A stretch of DNA of 64,000 nucleotides from assembly GCF_001753675.2 (NCBI RefSeq), contig NZ_MJUW02000117.1, forward strand, positions 1-64,000. The letters run 5' to 3'. Below the pieces are notes generated by a model. The model saw only the letters and a program-made list of their open reading frames with translations. It did no database searches and had not been told where the DNA came from. This document shows, piece after piece, positions 48,010 to 58,917 of the stretch. The first letter of the stretch is position 1. Each line of letters opens with the position of its first letter. Source of the stretch: Candidatus Brocadia sapporoensis. Its GTDB lineage: Bacteria > Planctomycetota > Brocadiia > Brocadiales > Brocadiaceae. A program made the position numbers and the translations under genes.

Positions 48010-51000
48010 CTATTTTGATAATTGCTGATATACATCATTTAGAGTAGGGTTATTACCGTCTAATTCTAACGCGTCTTCTATATATTTTTTTGCTTCAGAA
48101 ACTTCACCATTTTTTAAAAGAATTTCAGCGGCATGAAGGTAGTGAGTACTGTCCGCGTAGTTAGCTTCGATTTGCCTTTGAATATCGAATAATTTGCGTT
48201 TCCATAAGTTATCTGATATATCGTTTTCTTGTGTGCCTGTCTTTCCATGATAAAGCTGTAAATAAAGATTTTCGTACTTATCTATTATAGATTCCCAGGT
48301 AAGTTTTTCCTTCCATTCTTGCCATCCTTCCCTGACAAGTTGTTTTCGAAAACATTCGTCATCCAATATTTTATTGGCATTAACAGCCATTTCATCAGGC
48401 TTACAAACGATTCCACCTTTCCATTCACGTACATTCCCACAATCTGTAGAGACAAAGGGCGTCTTCGATGCCTTAGCCTCAATAATCACCAATGGTGATG
48501 CTTCCCGATATGAACCAAATAAAAATATATCCGCCTCGTGAAAAGCTGCAAGGATATCTTCGCGCGGAACATCAACGTGAAATTGGATATTCATGCCTTG
48601 TGATTGTGCTTTAAGGTTACTTATTTGATCGCCTCCTTTACCAATAAAAACCATAGTAAAATCGTTGCGATTCATAAGCCGGACACACTCGATAACTCTA
48701 TCGTGTCCTTTTTCGACATAATAATTTGCAACACATAATCCGTAAAATGGAGTATTTACCAGGTATTTTTCACGGAATTTTACCAGAGGAGGTTTCGTGA
48801 ATTCTTCTTCATCAACACCGTTAGGAATGACGAGACTATTTACAAACCCATGATTCCTTGCATATTCATAATCCTGATAGCATGACGAGTGATAGATTGA
48901 CGCATCATATTGAGGAAGAACTGCAGGAATCATACAATTAAAGTAATCTGCAAATTGGGGCCAGCGAATGGTACGGCTATCTGAAAGTGCAGAATAACCA
49001 CACGGCGCTATGATATTAACCTTAGGTTTCCTTACTGATTGCACCGCTTCAAAAGCCAGATCGGTTGCCCATTGCTGAGCAGCATAGTTCATCATAATAT
49101 CTGACGGATGGCTTCTTAAAAAATCCTTGTATCGGCCGACATCATTACCCCATATACCATTTCCAAAAGATCCTTTCACTGAAAATTCTTCAATATGAAC
49201 GCCATTCAGTTCACGAGTATTGCGACAATCAAGTTTTGCAGTAGCAACGGTAACACGATATCCGCGGCTTACAAGTCGTTCTGATATTTGCTGAACCACG
49301 GTTTGAGCGCCACCCGTATGAGGATAATAAAACTCAACGGTGTGAAGGATCGAGGGTTTCTTATGCGGACGACTCACAAGAACCTGAGGTAGCGATTGTT
49401 TCGTATTTTTCTGTTCCTCTGTTATGTAATATTGTTGGATCTTTTTAGCAAGCATTTTCTGCGTCTTCATCCGTGTATTTCCAATGCTTTCCGAATGCAA
49501 CCGAATCCTGTGCAGTACTTCCGGAACATTTGCTAATTCAAATCCAGCAATTAATGCACGTGCAAAAAAATCATAATCATCAACACTACGATATTCTTCA
49601 CGATAGCCACCAATTTTATGAAATACCTCACGACGAATCAGCGCAGCGCTGTTGATCATTGAATTTACGTCACCGAAAGTTTCACGAATGCGCCAGGACT
49701 GCCATTCTATCGGAGGTTGACCTCTTGTATTACCTGTATCATCAAAATATTCGGCAAAGCAGCCCACAATCGCTATTTCCGGATGAGTTTCAAGACATTC
49801 AACCAATTTTTCCAGTTTTATTGGTAATGAGATGTCGTCGCTATCATGATTAAGCAAATATTTTGAATTGGGATTTGTGTGCTTTATTGCCTCATTTCTG
49901 GTTTTAACCTCACCGTTGTGCATTAATGCCAGGACTCTGATTCTCTTTTCACGGCTTGAATAAGTATTTGCAATTTCAAGTGATTTATCGGTAGAGCCAT
50001 CATCAGCAATAACGATCTCAAAATCACGAAAGGTTTGTGCAAGAATTGAATCCAGGGTTTCGGTAAGGTATTTTGCACCGTTATATACCGGCATAAAAAT
50101 GGATACTTTTGGCGCTGTGTCGTCGTTCGCTTTTATTAATACTTTATCTAACTTAGAACACATTACCTGCCATAGTCTTTCCTCACTTCCAGACTCATCA
50201 ATCATACTATTGCGTAACAAATTCTTTGCATTCTGTTGCAGTTCCGAAAAATCAACGACTCGTTTCTTTTTAGCCTGAACTATAATGTTCCTTGTCATCT
50301 GCCATTGGGCAAAATTATACTCGATGTCATCAAACCCTAATTTGTCCAAGACCTCTTGAAATTTATCTTTGTACCATCCATCCTTGTGTACCGCCCATTC
50401 CGCTTCATGGGATCCAAAGATGTGTCGTATAACTTCTTGCTTCTGTTTGGACGAACATTGTAATGATGCCAGGAGTGCTACGCTTAACTCGAAATCAGGC
50501 GTTTCAATGAAAAGGCTTCCACCTACTTTCAACCACTGATTCCAATTACAGAGTAACGCCAGCGCCGTCGGACGGTCAAAATGTTCAAACACATGATGCA
50601 AACGAATTTCTTCAACTGTTTGATTTGGAAAGCATAAGGTAGTAATGTCGGAGTACGCCTCTGCACCCGATTGTATCTGCACCGTATGCTCAAATACCGG
50701 ATAATCGATATTTATGTATCCTTTAAGGTTTCGTTCACCACACCCAAGATGTAGCCGTACCGGCTGCCCGCCAGCCAAAACACCTTCCTTTCGCAACTGA
50801 TCAAGGGTATTTACACCCGGACTGAGCGCCATCCGTCGCCTTGCTTCCACTCTATCAGAGGACATATCTGTATTCGCAAGATTTATTACATCTGCATTGC
50901 TTTCTTCCAGGTACATACGTCTCGGTTCCGGAATCTTTGTAGCAACGAAATGTTTCCATTTATCTTGATACAATTTAATATCCAGCACACTATCATTCAG

Positions 51001-54000
51001 GTTTGATTTCTTTTGTTCATCGAGAATGTTGTTATGAATAACCAGGCTTTGTGGTAATGGAATGAGTACTTTGCCCTTTTCATAGAGCTTGAGGCATATA
51101 TCACCATCGGCGCAATAAAACTTGTAATCTTCATTCAGACCACAAACACCTCTCAGATCTTCTAATCTCAATAACCCATAGTTCATGAGCAACTTTTGTC
51201 CATAGGTATAATCGATGCCATATTTTTCCCATCCTGGTTCAGCACTTATATTTTTGTAAAAGAATATCCCTCCAGCCACTTCAGGATTTTGCCTATTCAG
51301 ATGCTCGACTGCTTTGGAAATACAATCCTCATGAAAGGCAATATCATCACTTGCGTACATTCCCCATATGCCCTTGGCCTTTGAAAATCCATAGTTATAG
51401 AGCTGCGGCCATGAATGCCTTCCCTCACCTAAGCATGCCTTTTCATTGTAAATTTGCCGGATATTATGTTTTCGTAATATTTCCAAGGTATTATCTGAAG
51501 AGTTGCCCTCAATGACGATTACCTCATACTGTACACCGCGAGTTGCCTTTGCCAGGCTTGTAAGCATCTCATCAAGAAGCCTGGCTCGATTTTTTGTGGC
51601 AATGATAATACTAACGTCAATTGTGCCGGTTGACTCTATTGTTTTAGAAACTGATGAGGTACCGGACTCTTGAAGTTGATCAAGATATTTAAGGTTTTCT
51701 TTTGCTATTACATTTGTATTATCAGTACTCAGCACCGTTTCTAAAAAGTATCTGGCCGAGTTAAAGTTGTTTTCAAGAATGCTGATAACCGCGAGACTGT
51801 TTAATGCATTACACTGTTTGTCATCAATCTTTAAAATATTTTCCAGTAATTCACGGGCTTGCGCATACTCTCCCAATTGGATTAAATTCTCAGCTTTTGA
51901 AAGTGATTTAGAATGAGTAACTCGGTCGCCAAGGTATTTGACATTTTGATGTGCAACCTCATTCTGTGGGTCAATATGCAGAACCTTTGCCAGAATTTCC
52001 TCCGCAGATCTCCAATTTTCTTGCATAATTTCTGTAACGGCAAGATTATTCAAGGCTTTTATATTGTTCGGTGATTGACTAAGAATCTTTGATAGAAGTT
52101 CTTTCGCCTCTTGTGTTTTTCCATTTATTAATGCTTGTTTCGCCTGATGGTTTGAAATATCTACAGACTGTTGCAAATCTCTGACTGGCATATCATGTGA
52201 TGTTTCCTTACAGAATAGAATATCACTAACCATAGCGGTTTCAACGGACTCGGCATCTATAAAATTGCTAAACAACCGCCACTTTGGTTGATCTATTTGT
52301 GGATTCCACAATGTACTGTTCTGAACAAACATCCGTGGCTTTTTTGATCTGTTCATGAGAGTTTGTTCTACTGCTTTTGTCATAACTTCTGGATTTACAC
52401 CCTTGATACAATATTCGGTCTGATATTTACATTTCCAATTACAACCATAGCATTCCAGTGGAAGGCATACTACAGATGTAAGTGGTGAATATGGCATAAA
52501 ACGTCCAAAGTGTCCGCCTCCTAGCAATATAACATTTTTTATACCAACGGCGCACGAAATATGAGCTGTTCCGGTTTCTGCACCAACTGCCAGAATGCAA
52601 CGTTTTAGCAAAGCCGCTGTCTGCCGGAGTGTAGTTTTTCCACTCAGATTTATTGTTTTGGAACCGATATCATTAAGATTCTGCTGGTTGATTGTATGAT
52701 CTCTATCAGTACCAAAGGCAAGGACAGTGAATTGGTTTTCTTTACAAATTTGCGACAGGGCTTTTCCGTAATGTTGATAGAGACGTTCATCGCATTGTGC
52801 ACCAGCAAAAATCGCAATTGTTTTTTCTGGCTGCAGGTCATGGTTACTAAAATAGCTATCAGCAAATTGCTCATCTGCCGATGTTAACCAGACAGTCGGC
52901 TGTAAAGTTGGCACTTCAATTCCAATACCTTTTAAAAAATCTTTATGTCGGTCAAGTTCAAGCTTAGATTCTTGGTTATCGGGTAATATATGTGTATAAT
53001 ACTTATTGTGTTCATCCCTGAGTTCACCTGAAATATTGCATAGATTGCCGTTAAATGCGAGTCTCTCTTTGGCTCCGCTACCTAATGTAAACACATCTGT
53101 TAACGGTTCTCGGGAATATACAGAGTTCAAGGCATGGTCTGCGTTTACTGACTTTAACTTTCGTAAAATATCGGCTCTGTATTGCTCATTTTCATATGCC
53201 AACGACTTGTTGTAACGAATGACATCAAACACAAACGGACACGACTCGTAAAGTTCTGCTATGTGTTCCTGACAGACGACAGTAATATTTGCATTATTAT
53301 ATTTCTCGTGAATATAAGGCAGCATTGATGAGGCAAGTACATTGTCGCCAATTGAATCAGTGCGAATCCAGAGCACATTTTGTACTTCGGTTGTGGCTGT
53401 ATTATTTTTTTTAAAGTGCCATTGTCCACCAATACTCCGTTGAGCAATAGGGTGAATGTTTTGCGATTGGACAGTATTAACCTGGGCGGAGTCCTTTACC
53501 CAGGTAAAGTAATTATTCAGTGCCACCGGGAAACTAGATTCTCGCTGAAGCTCCTTCCATTGCTCTACCGCGTTTCTATAACCGTAATAAACCTCTTTGA
53601 AACGAAGTTGTTTCTCAAGCGTGTAGGCATAATGCTGAAAAATTATATTTTGCGCTTCAGTTTCTTTATGCATGAATGGGTTCTTTGTTGCCACGTCTAT
53701 CAATTGGCCATCCCGTGTCTGTTGACAAAGACGGGGTGGTTCATGTGAACTCCAGCGAAAGCCTGGTTGAAATTTCCATGTACGAAGCCATTCATAACTT
53801 GTGTTGTTTCCATAGGTATCACGAGTTGTTATTACAAGGTTTTCACCGACAAAAAAGTGGCATAAAAAATAAGCAGATGTTTTATCTGGATGCTGTAAGA
53901 ACAAGGAACGCATAGTACAAATTTGCTCCATTGTCCAGAGTTCATCGGCATCCACTTGCCAAAGCAGGCATTCTTCATTAATATTTAATAAAGGTGCGTT

Positions 54001-56181
54001 AATCATCTCAAGCTTGCCGTCCCAAAAGACGCCGTTTGGCTTGCGGTATATTGTTATATTTTCTGAATATTGTTCCTTGAGTTCGTTAAGATATTCGGTA
54101 GTACCATCATTGCTTAGACCGTTTTGGTGTATCTCGTCTGTAATGCGTCCGCCAAATTGTAAGCTCCACGCAGTGTCGTGCTTCAAGTCTGCCACACCTT
54201 CTACGATATGCCAATGCCATTTAAATGGCAATTGTCTGAAGACCTCGATATGATGGCGAATGAATGGTTCGCCATTCAGCACAATGGTAAAAAAATTGAT
54301 TGACATATTTGATGAATTGTTGTGCTCCGATTCTAAGTGATTCATCGGAAAAGCAATGTAATTTTCATAAAAAGAATTTGAATCTGTTACTTTATCACCG
54401 ATAGTACCGTCCTTGAAAATGGTATGGCATTCGTAACCGTTGGCAATAAGCAGATCAAACACATATTGCGCCTTAGTGCTTAGCCCCTCCAGCATTTTTT
54501 GAGAAATTTCAAACTGTAAATAGCGAATCGCCTTATTTTTGAGAAGTTCCAGAGCTCCTTCAAGCGCAAACACCTCCGCCCCCTCCACATCTAATTTTAA
54601 ATAGTCAATCCTGCTGATGTGGTTTTCTTTACAAAATGAGTCCAGGGTAATGGCTTCGACTTCAACAGATTTTATGATAGGAACAAATTCTTTCTCGTTC
54701 TTCGGATCTACCATCCGTGGTTTGCCCAAACTATTCCACGAACAATACAGATCGGGAAATTCATTCAATATAACTTTCGTGTTTTTTGAATAGACTGCCT
54801 TTAGGAAAAGGTTCACGTTAGAGCACCTACTCTTATTTAATGCTGAAGAAATTATATTAAAAGAATTTTGTGATGGTTCGAATGCGTAAACCTTCCCTTT
54901 TTCCCCAACGAGAAGACTAAATAATTTCGTGTATTTACCAATATTTGCACCGACATCAAAAACTACCATCCCTTTTTTTACTATATTTCTGACGAGTATT
55001 TGTTCGCTTAGCTCAGAATCAAACTGATAATCATCATTGGAATTATCTGTCGAATTGAGTTGCTTCGAAGCAGTACAGCTCGACAAGTCGTTAGTCTTGC
55101 TATCTATTTCAATGGAATTGTCTCCCTTGATACCATTGATACCAAAGGCTTTTGAAAGGATTAAAGTATATTGCTGGAGGACCGATTTCTTAAACTCATC
55201 CGCATCCTGAGCGATCTTGTGCAGACTAATCTCTGAAATTGCATCTAATGCTTGATAGAATTTATCTATATTATTTACCCAGACTGAGTGCGGAAATCCT
55301 TCCAGTGTATGAGTATGTCTATCAGTATCATTGATAATAACTCCTGGAATCCCATGCCCGTTGGCAAAAAGGCTTGAATGAAGCCTTGTTGTTACAACAA
55401 GATCATATCTTGAATAGATCTCGAATAGATCTTGATAAAATGAAGAGAAGATAACGGGGATATCATAGCCTTTTAGCAAGTCGAGAAAATGAAAATACTC
55501 CGTTTTGTGATGGGCAATAACCTCAACCACATACTTCCGAGACAATTCACGAAGAATGCATAGCGCCAGTTCGTGCATTGACTTGTCACAGCACTGGTTT
55601 GTTATACCGATTTCGTGTGGAAGTTGAATTGAAAAAACGATCTTTTCAATTGTTTTATCAGGGGGAACAATTTTTACCTTATCAACAGACAAGATAGAGG
55701 GACAGTTTATATGATAGTACGGGAGATTTAAGTTCGAAATAAATTTAGGCGTTTTTTTTGTTCTTCCAATGATTACCTTTGCATTCTTAAAGATAGTAGC
55801 TTCTGGCTCTTCATTGATATATTTTTCCACGTAATCATTTTCATAACCACCACCTATCAGGTATACACGGTCTTGAAGACTGTTAGCAATGACCCAGTTA
55901 TATAAGTCTTTAATTTCTAATCCCGCAGATAACCCAACCACAACCACGGCATCAACAGAATGACAATATTTCCCGATATCTCCCTTTGCTACAGTGTTAC
56001 TAATGCCGCGGAATTTACTCGACGGGAAATAATCGGCATTGAAATTATAGAATAATAAGTTAATGATGGATTCACCAAAAAGCCTTTTTAGAATGTTTAT
56101 TGTGCCGTCTCGTTCAAAATCATCTCCGGGGTTCCAAAAGCTTGTTCCGGAAATTACAATATTTTTTGTTATTTCTTTCAT
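48010..56181 (-). CDS. Giant multidomain glycan-assembly protein, 2723 residues
   Basis: Modules in order: polysaccharide pyruvyltransferase-like (1-360; VVVVGLSAGLEIKDLY, RLHSSLFANGHGIPGVI); FkbM methyltransferase (about 395-605; VFDVGANIGKYTKLF, YLKLDVEGAEVFALEGA); a glycosyltransferase with WQVDADELW (about 625-925); GT9 heptosyltransferase-like (about 930-1260; LWIRTDSIGDNVLASSMLP, VGAETGTAHISCAVG); TPRs (about 1340-1500); GT2 (about 1520-1790; VSIIIATKNRARLLDEMLTS); SAM methyltransferase (about 1800-1960; VRLHLGCGERNLKGYINID); GT2 (about 2020-2260; VSIFMPVYNGAKYLTETLDS, NHDSDD); GT4 (about 2275-2640; FYYPHTGGAQTVVQQISERL, FGSYREASPLVIIEAKA); terminal TPR (2660-2723). No signal peptide or membrane helix is apparent. 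The frame is uninterrupted for 8.2 kb, so the fusion is real unless the assembly is wrong. It precedes the second giant enzyme and lies about 800 bp from the flagellar cluster on the same strand. Confidence 0.85.
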   Translation of the reverse strand: MKEITKNIVISGTSFWNPGDDFERDGTINILKRLFGESIINLLFYNFNADYFPSSKFRGISNTVAKGDIGKYCHSVDAVVVVGLSAGLEIKDLYNWVIANSLQDRVYLIGGGYENDYVEKYINEEPEATIFKNAKVIIGRTKKTPKFISNLNLPYYHINCPSILSVDKVKIVPPDKTIEKIVFSIQLPHEIGITNQCCDKSMHELALCILRELSRKYVVEVIAHHKTEYFHFLDLLKGYDIPVIFSSFYQDLFEIYSRYDLVVTTRLHSSLFANGHGIPGVIINDTDRHTHTLEGFPHSVWVNNIDKFYQALDAISEISLHKIAQDADEFKKSVLQQYTLILSKAFGINGIKGDNSIEIDSKTNDLSSCTASKQLNSTDNSNDDYQFDSELSEQILVRNIVKKGMVVFDVGANIGKYTKLFSLLVGEKGKVYAFEPSQNSFNIISSALNKSRCSNVNLFLKAVYSKNTKVILNEFPDLYCSWNSLGKPRMVDPKNEKEFVPIIKSVEVEAITLDSFCKENHISRIDYLKLDVEGAEVFALEGALELLKNKAIRYLQFEISQKMLEGLSTKAQYVFDLLIANGYECHTIFKDGTIGDKVTDSNSFYENYIAFPMNHLESEHNNSSNMSINFFTIVLNGEPFIRHHIEVFRQLPFKWHWHIVEGVADLKHDTAWSLQFGGRITDEIHQNGLSNDGTTEYLNELKEQYSENITIYRKPNGVFWDGKLEMINAPLLNINEECLLWQVDADELWTMEQICTMRSLFLQHPDKTSAYFLCHFFVGENLVITTRDTYGNNTSYEWLRTWKFQPGFRWSSHEPPRLCQQTRDGQLIDVATKNPFMHKETEAQNIIFQHYAYTLEKQLRFKEVYYGYRNAVEQWKELQRESSFPVALNNYFTWVKDSAQVNTVQSQNIHPIAQRSIGGQWHFKKNNTATTEVQNVLWIRTDSIGDNVLASSMLPYIHEKYNNANITVVCQEHIAELYESCPFVFDVIRYNKSLAYENEQYRADILRKLKSVNADHALNSVYSREPLTDVFTLGSGAKERLAFNGNLCNISGELRDEHNKYYTHILPDNQESKLELDRHKDFLKGIGIEVPTLQPTVWLTSADEQFADSYFSNHDLQPEKTIAIFAGAQCDERLYQHYGKALSQICKENQFTVLAFGTDRDHTINQQNLNDIGSKTINLSGKTTLRQTAALLKRCILAVGAETGTAHISCAVGIKNVILLGGGHFGRFMPYSPLTSVVCLPLECYGCNWKCKYQTEYCIKGVNPEVMTKAVEQTLMNRSKKPRMFVQNSTLWNPQIDQPKWRLFSNFIDAESVETAMVSDILFCKETSHDMPVRDLQQSVDISNHQAKQALINGKTQEAKELLSKILSQSPNNIKALNNLAVTEIMQENWRSAEEILAKVLHIDPQNEVAHQNVKYLGDRVTHSKSLSKAENLIQLGEYAQARELLENILKIDDKQCNALNSLAVISILENNFNSARYFLETVLSTDNTNVIAKENLKYLDQLQESGTSSVSKTIESTGTIDVSIIIATKNRARLLDEMLTSLAKATRGVQYEVIVIEGNSSDNTLEILRKHNIRQIYNEKACLGEGRHSWPQLYNYGFSKAKGIWGMYASDDIAFHEDCISKAVEHLNRQNPEVAGGIFFYKNISAEPGWEKYGIDYTYGQKLLMNYGLLRLEDLRGVCGLNEDYKFYCADGDICLKLYEKGKVLIPLPQSLVIHNNILDEQKKSNLNDSVLDIKLYQDKWKHFVATKIPEPRRMYLEESNADVINLANTDMSSDRVEARRRMALSPGVNTLDQLRKEGVLAGGQPVRLHLGCGERNLKGYINIDYPVFEHTVQIQSGAEAYSDITTLCFPNQTVEEIRLHHVFEHFDRPTALALLCNWNQWLKVGGSLFIETPDFELSVALLASLQCSSKQKQEVIRHIFGSHEAEWAVHKDGWYKDKFQEVLDKLGFDDIEYNFAQWQMTRNIIVQAKKKRVVDFSELQQNAKNLLRNSMIDESGSEERLWQVMCSKLDKVLIKANDDTAPKVSIFMPVYNGAKYLTETLDSILAQTFRDFEIVIADDGSTDKSLEIANTYSSREKRIRVLALMHNGEVKTRNEAIKHTNPNSKYLLNHDSDDISLPIKLEKLVECLETHPEIAIVGCFAEYFDDTGNTRGQPPIEWQSWRIRETFGDVNSMINSAALIRREVFHKIGGYREEYRSVDDYDFFARALIAGFELANVPEVLHRIRLHSESIGNTRMKTQKMLAKKIQQYYITEEQKNTKQSLPQVLVSRPHKKPSILHTVEFYYPHTGGAQTVVQQISERLVSRGYRVTVATAKLDCRNTRELNGVHIEEFSVKGSFGNGIWGNDVGRYKDFLRSHPSDIMMNYAAQQWATDLAFEAVQSVRKPKVNIIAPCGYSALSDSRTIRWPQFADYFNCMIPAVLPQYDASIYHSSCYQDYEYARNHGFVNSLVIPNGVDEEEFTKPPLVKFREKYLVNTPFYGLCVANYYVEKGHDRVIECVRLMNRNDFTMVFIGKGGDQISNLKAQSQGMNIQFHVDVPREDILAAFHEADIFLFGSYREASPLVIIEAKASKTPFVSTDCGNVREWKGGIVCKPDEMAVNANKILDDECFRKQLVREGWQEWKEKLTWESIIDKYENLYLQLYHGKTGTQENDISDNLWKRKLFDIQRQIEANYADSTHYLHAAEILLKNGEVSEAKKYIEDALELDGNNPTLNDVYQQLSK

Positions 56182-56973
56182 ATCTGTCTCGCTCCAGTCC
56201 AGAACACCCGCGATATTTCTCTATCTAATTTATTAGTAGAGAATTTCTTATGTCCCGGTTCCTGTCTATTGCTCGCATCAAAAGTATTAGCTTTTTATCT
56301 GGTTGAAAAACTGAATAATTAAAATATGAACAACTACAAACATTAATGAGGACATCAGAACGCAGCAAAGTCGCAACCAGATACCTACTATCAAAGGCGG
56401 CGATGAGGATTGTAAATCTTCCAAAAATGAAAGATTTTACACGGTAACACTACACTGACTAATAAGAATGCGCAGGGTGGCGCACAACGGAGTAAGGAAT
56501 TAAGTAAAATAGATAGCTACCGGAAATGAAAAGTTTGTTCTGAAATACTTCATTCACATTGTCAGTTATCATACTGAAAAGAAGGAGTCCCACATTTGTT
56601 ACATCATAATAAATATGAAAATACTTTTATGAGTTGTTTTTTCCCGGACATAACCTGTTTATCGGTGGGCAATAAACCATAAATATTTCGTTGTGTTTTA
56701 AAACTACTTTATACAAATTATATTGTAAAGATACCGGGAAACACTTATTAATGTTTGTAAAAATACAATGTAACATAGAAATATCTTTAAGATTAGATAG
56801 GTTTACTTTGATAAAGAAATAATTGCAGCTATGGTTGTAAGTGAGCCGTTTGCTAAAACGGCTTTATACGTCATATAAAGGATTTTATTCTTCTCGTAAC
56901 GATCATAAACCGTTTGAGGATATTTTGAATTCATGATGTCACTTCGGGAACCGGGGATTTGAAAGATCGTAAT
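56182..56973. other. Long intergenic region before the glycan operon
   Basis: About 790 bp, AT-rich, without a supported gene. It contains a stem-loop at 56844-56863 (AGCCGTTT, loop GCTA, AAACGGCT). That hairpin has no T-run on the minus strand and only TTTATA on the plus strand, so it is a weak terminator for the TPR-csrA transcript. The promoter of the giant glycosyltransferase operon should be here; no clear sigma-70, sigma-54 or sigma-28 site was found by eye. Confidence 0.45.
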
Positions 56974-58092
56974 CTAATCAATAACCAGACTAATCCGTTT
57001 GTGTAATGGTTGTGGCAACTCAGCTAATGCATTTTTTATGTCCTGTTGTTGGGATTGTATGGCTAACGATTTTTCCCATATAGCGCGTGCTTTATTTGGA
57101 TTTTTTATCGCCTTATAACAATACCCCAATAAATTATAGAGCGACATAACTATTTTATCGTCTATCCCGGTGTTTTCAGTCCACAGGGAGTTGATCGTAT
57201 CGGATGCTTCTTTGGTTTTGATGTATTCTTCCAGAGTATAAATGGCATTCTCATATTTATTTTGTCTGTAATAAATATTTCCAAGATTGTAAAACGCTTC
57301 CGTGTAGAAGCAATCGAGTTTAATTGCCATAGAAAAAAAGGTTTCGGCCTGTTTATCCATGCCTGTTTCCACACAACATTCTCCAATTAGATTGTAAGCT
57401 TCAGTATTATTTTTATCTTTGAGTAACGTTTTTCTCAGATAATCCATTGCTCTGGTATATTTCTTTTGCAGTTTATAAATAATTCCGAGAAGAAGATTTG
57501 CTTCAGGAAGAGATGGATCACTCATGTGTGTATACAGAAGTATATTTTTTGCCTTTGAGTAGTCACCTTTTTTAATCAAGAGTTTACAAAGTTTCATTGC
57601 CGTTGATACATGTTCCGGTTTCAACCGATAAGCCTCAGATAAGAAAGCCTCAGCCTCTTCTTCCATATTACTCTGGATACAGCATACACCCATGAGATAA
57701 TAAGTTTCGTAATCGTCGGGATTCACCAGAACAACTTCTTTCAGATAGGAAAGCGCTGTGGTATATTCCTTACGATCCATATGCAGATAAGCAAGATTAT
57801 AATGAGCTTCTGTCAATGAAAAATCAATCTGCAATGCCTTTTTAAAATTATTAATCGCCTCTTGATATTTTTTATTTCTGGTATAATAGACCCCCAAATG
57901 ATTGTACCCTTGTGCATAATTAGGGTTCATTTCGACTGCAGACTTTAAGTAGGGATACGCCGCATTCCAGTCACCTTTTTCTATGGCGTTATTTGCAAGA
58001 TTGATGTTGTATTCAAAATTTTCGTGATTGTTTATGGTATTCTGGTTACTGGTAACTGTATTGAACAACGCATCTTTTTTAATATTTATCAT
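56974..58092 (-). CDS. TPR-repeat protein downstream of csrA
   Basis: A 372-residue protein made almost wholly of about eight to nine TPR units from residue 25 to 350, such as [40 protein letters not shown] and [20 protein letters not shown]. No signal peptide, so probably cytoplasmic. Its ATG lies inside the end of csrA (14-bp overlap), giving translational coupling. TPR arrays bind protein partners. TPRs also end both giant glycosyltransferases, so it could dock them to filament subunits or act as a flagellar chaperone; both are speculation. Confidence 0.8.
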   Translation of the reverse strand: MINIKKDALFNTVTSNQNTINNHENFEYNINLANNAIEKGDWNAAYPYLKSAVEMNPNYAQGYNHLGVYYTRNKKYQEAINNFKKALQIDFSLTEAHYNLAYLHMDRKEYTTALSYLKEVVLVNPDDYETYYLMGVCCIQSNMEEEAEAFLSEAYRLKPEHVSTAMKLCKLLIKKGDYSKAKNILLYTHMSDPSLPEANLLLGIIYKLQKKYTRAMDYLRKTLLKDKNNTEAYNLIGECCVETGMDKQAETFFSMAIKLDCFYTEAFYNLGNIYYRQNKYENAIYTLEEYIKTKEASDTINSLWTENTGIDDKIVMSLYNLLGYCYKAIKNPNKARAIWEKSLAIQSQQQDIKNALAELPQPLHKRISLVID

Positions 58093-58393
58093 GGTTATTT
58101 TCCTTCTTTATCGAATTTTCACATGAAGAAGCTGTATCTTTCCAAATCGTATTTGACCTTATATCATTTTTTTTTAAATTCTGAGCAACTTCTGCGAGTG
58201 CGCGTTTAGATACCTTTGCAGCCTTTATGTTTTCTTGCTGAATCTTTTCAAAAATCTCTTCTCTGTGGACTTTAACATGCTTTGGCGCAACAATTCCCAC
58301 TTTAACTTGTTTACCCTGACAATCCACAATGGTAATTTTTACTTCATCACCGATGGTAATGCTTTCACCCAACTTCCGTGTTAATACCAACAA
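58079..58393 (-). CDS. csrA: CsrA RNA-binding regulator with extended tail
   Basis: A 104-residue homologue of the global post-transcriptional repressor. The first 60 residues are classic: [40 protein letters not shown] tail of about 40 residues follows (to NNHDKY), longer than the usual 61-75-residue CsrA. The start codon is TTG, with AAAGGGA ahead of it. CsrA binds GGA in mRNA leaders, commonly repressing flagellin translation. It is 27 bp after fliW, whose product antagonises CsrA in other bacteria, and overlaps the TPR gene. Confidence 0.95.
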   Translation of the reverse strand: MLVLTRKLGESITIGDEVKITIVDCQGKQVKVGIVAPKHVKVHREEIFEKIQQENIKAAKVSKRALAEVAQNLKKNDIRSNTIWKDTASSCENSIKKENNHDKY

Positions 58394-58420
58394 GGCATTT
58401 CCCTTTCTGAAAATGATATC

Positions 58421-58888
58421 CTATGCTCGTAGGAGCGGATGATGTAAACTGTAGTAGTCTTCAGTCAAAACACATTGCTTTCCCTTTTTATTTTTCATGT
58501 TAACAAATATGGGGCCTTTGAGATTTATGGTAACATCAGTGGGACTATTGCCCAGGGTTACCATACAAAATATTTCTAAATCCTCCTTATCATTGCTCGC
58601 TAGCGGCGCCAAATCAAATAAGAATTTCATCGGATTATAATCAGTAAAGAAAGGCATTGGGTTAAGAATTGGAAAAGCAATAAGAGGGTCTTCTACAGAC
58701 ACCAACCATTCAAAAGGAAGACACTCTTCAATATTAACTATGACAAACTGCCTCAAGTCTTCAAATCCTAATACACCATTATCGAAGGCTATTATATTCT
58801 TTTTTTTAATATGCAAATTACCAAACTTTTCTGTAGATAAATTGACAATGCTATCATTCTCGTTCACTTTTTCTTTCATTTTTAGCAT
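58421..58888 (-). CDS. fliW: Flagellar assembly factor FliW
   Basis: A 155-residue FliW. Family marks: IIAFDNGVLGFEDLRQFVIV and LPFEWLVSVEDPLIAFPILNP, then DVTINLKGPIFVNMKNKKGKQCVL near the C-terminus. FliW binds CsrA or flagellin and so ties flagellin translation to export. The ATG has an AGGAG site. A hexanucleotide tandem repeat lies 30-54 nt upstream. It is transcribed ahead of csrA. Confidence 0.95.
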   Translation of the reverse strand: MLKMKEKVNENDSIVNLSTEKFGNLHIKKKNIIAFDNGVLGFEDLRQFVIVNIEECLPFEWLVSVEDPLIAFPILNPMPFFTDYNPMKFLFDLAPLASNDKEDLEIFCMVTLGNSPTDVTINLKGPIFVNMKNKKGKQCVLTEDYYSLHHPLLRA

Positions 58889-58917
58889 TTTATAGCTCCT
58901 ATTTTTAAAGTTAATTT

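Noticed and set aside
56844-56863. Strong terminator after the TPR-csrA transcript
   Set aside because: The stem is only 8 bp and no T-run follows on the minus strand, so it is kept only as a hairpin.
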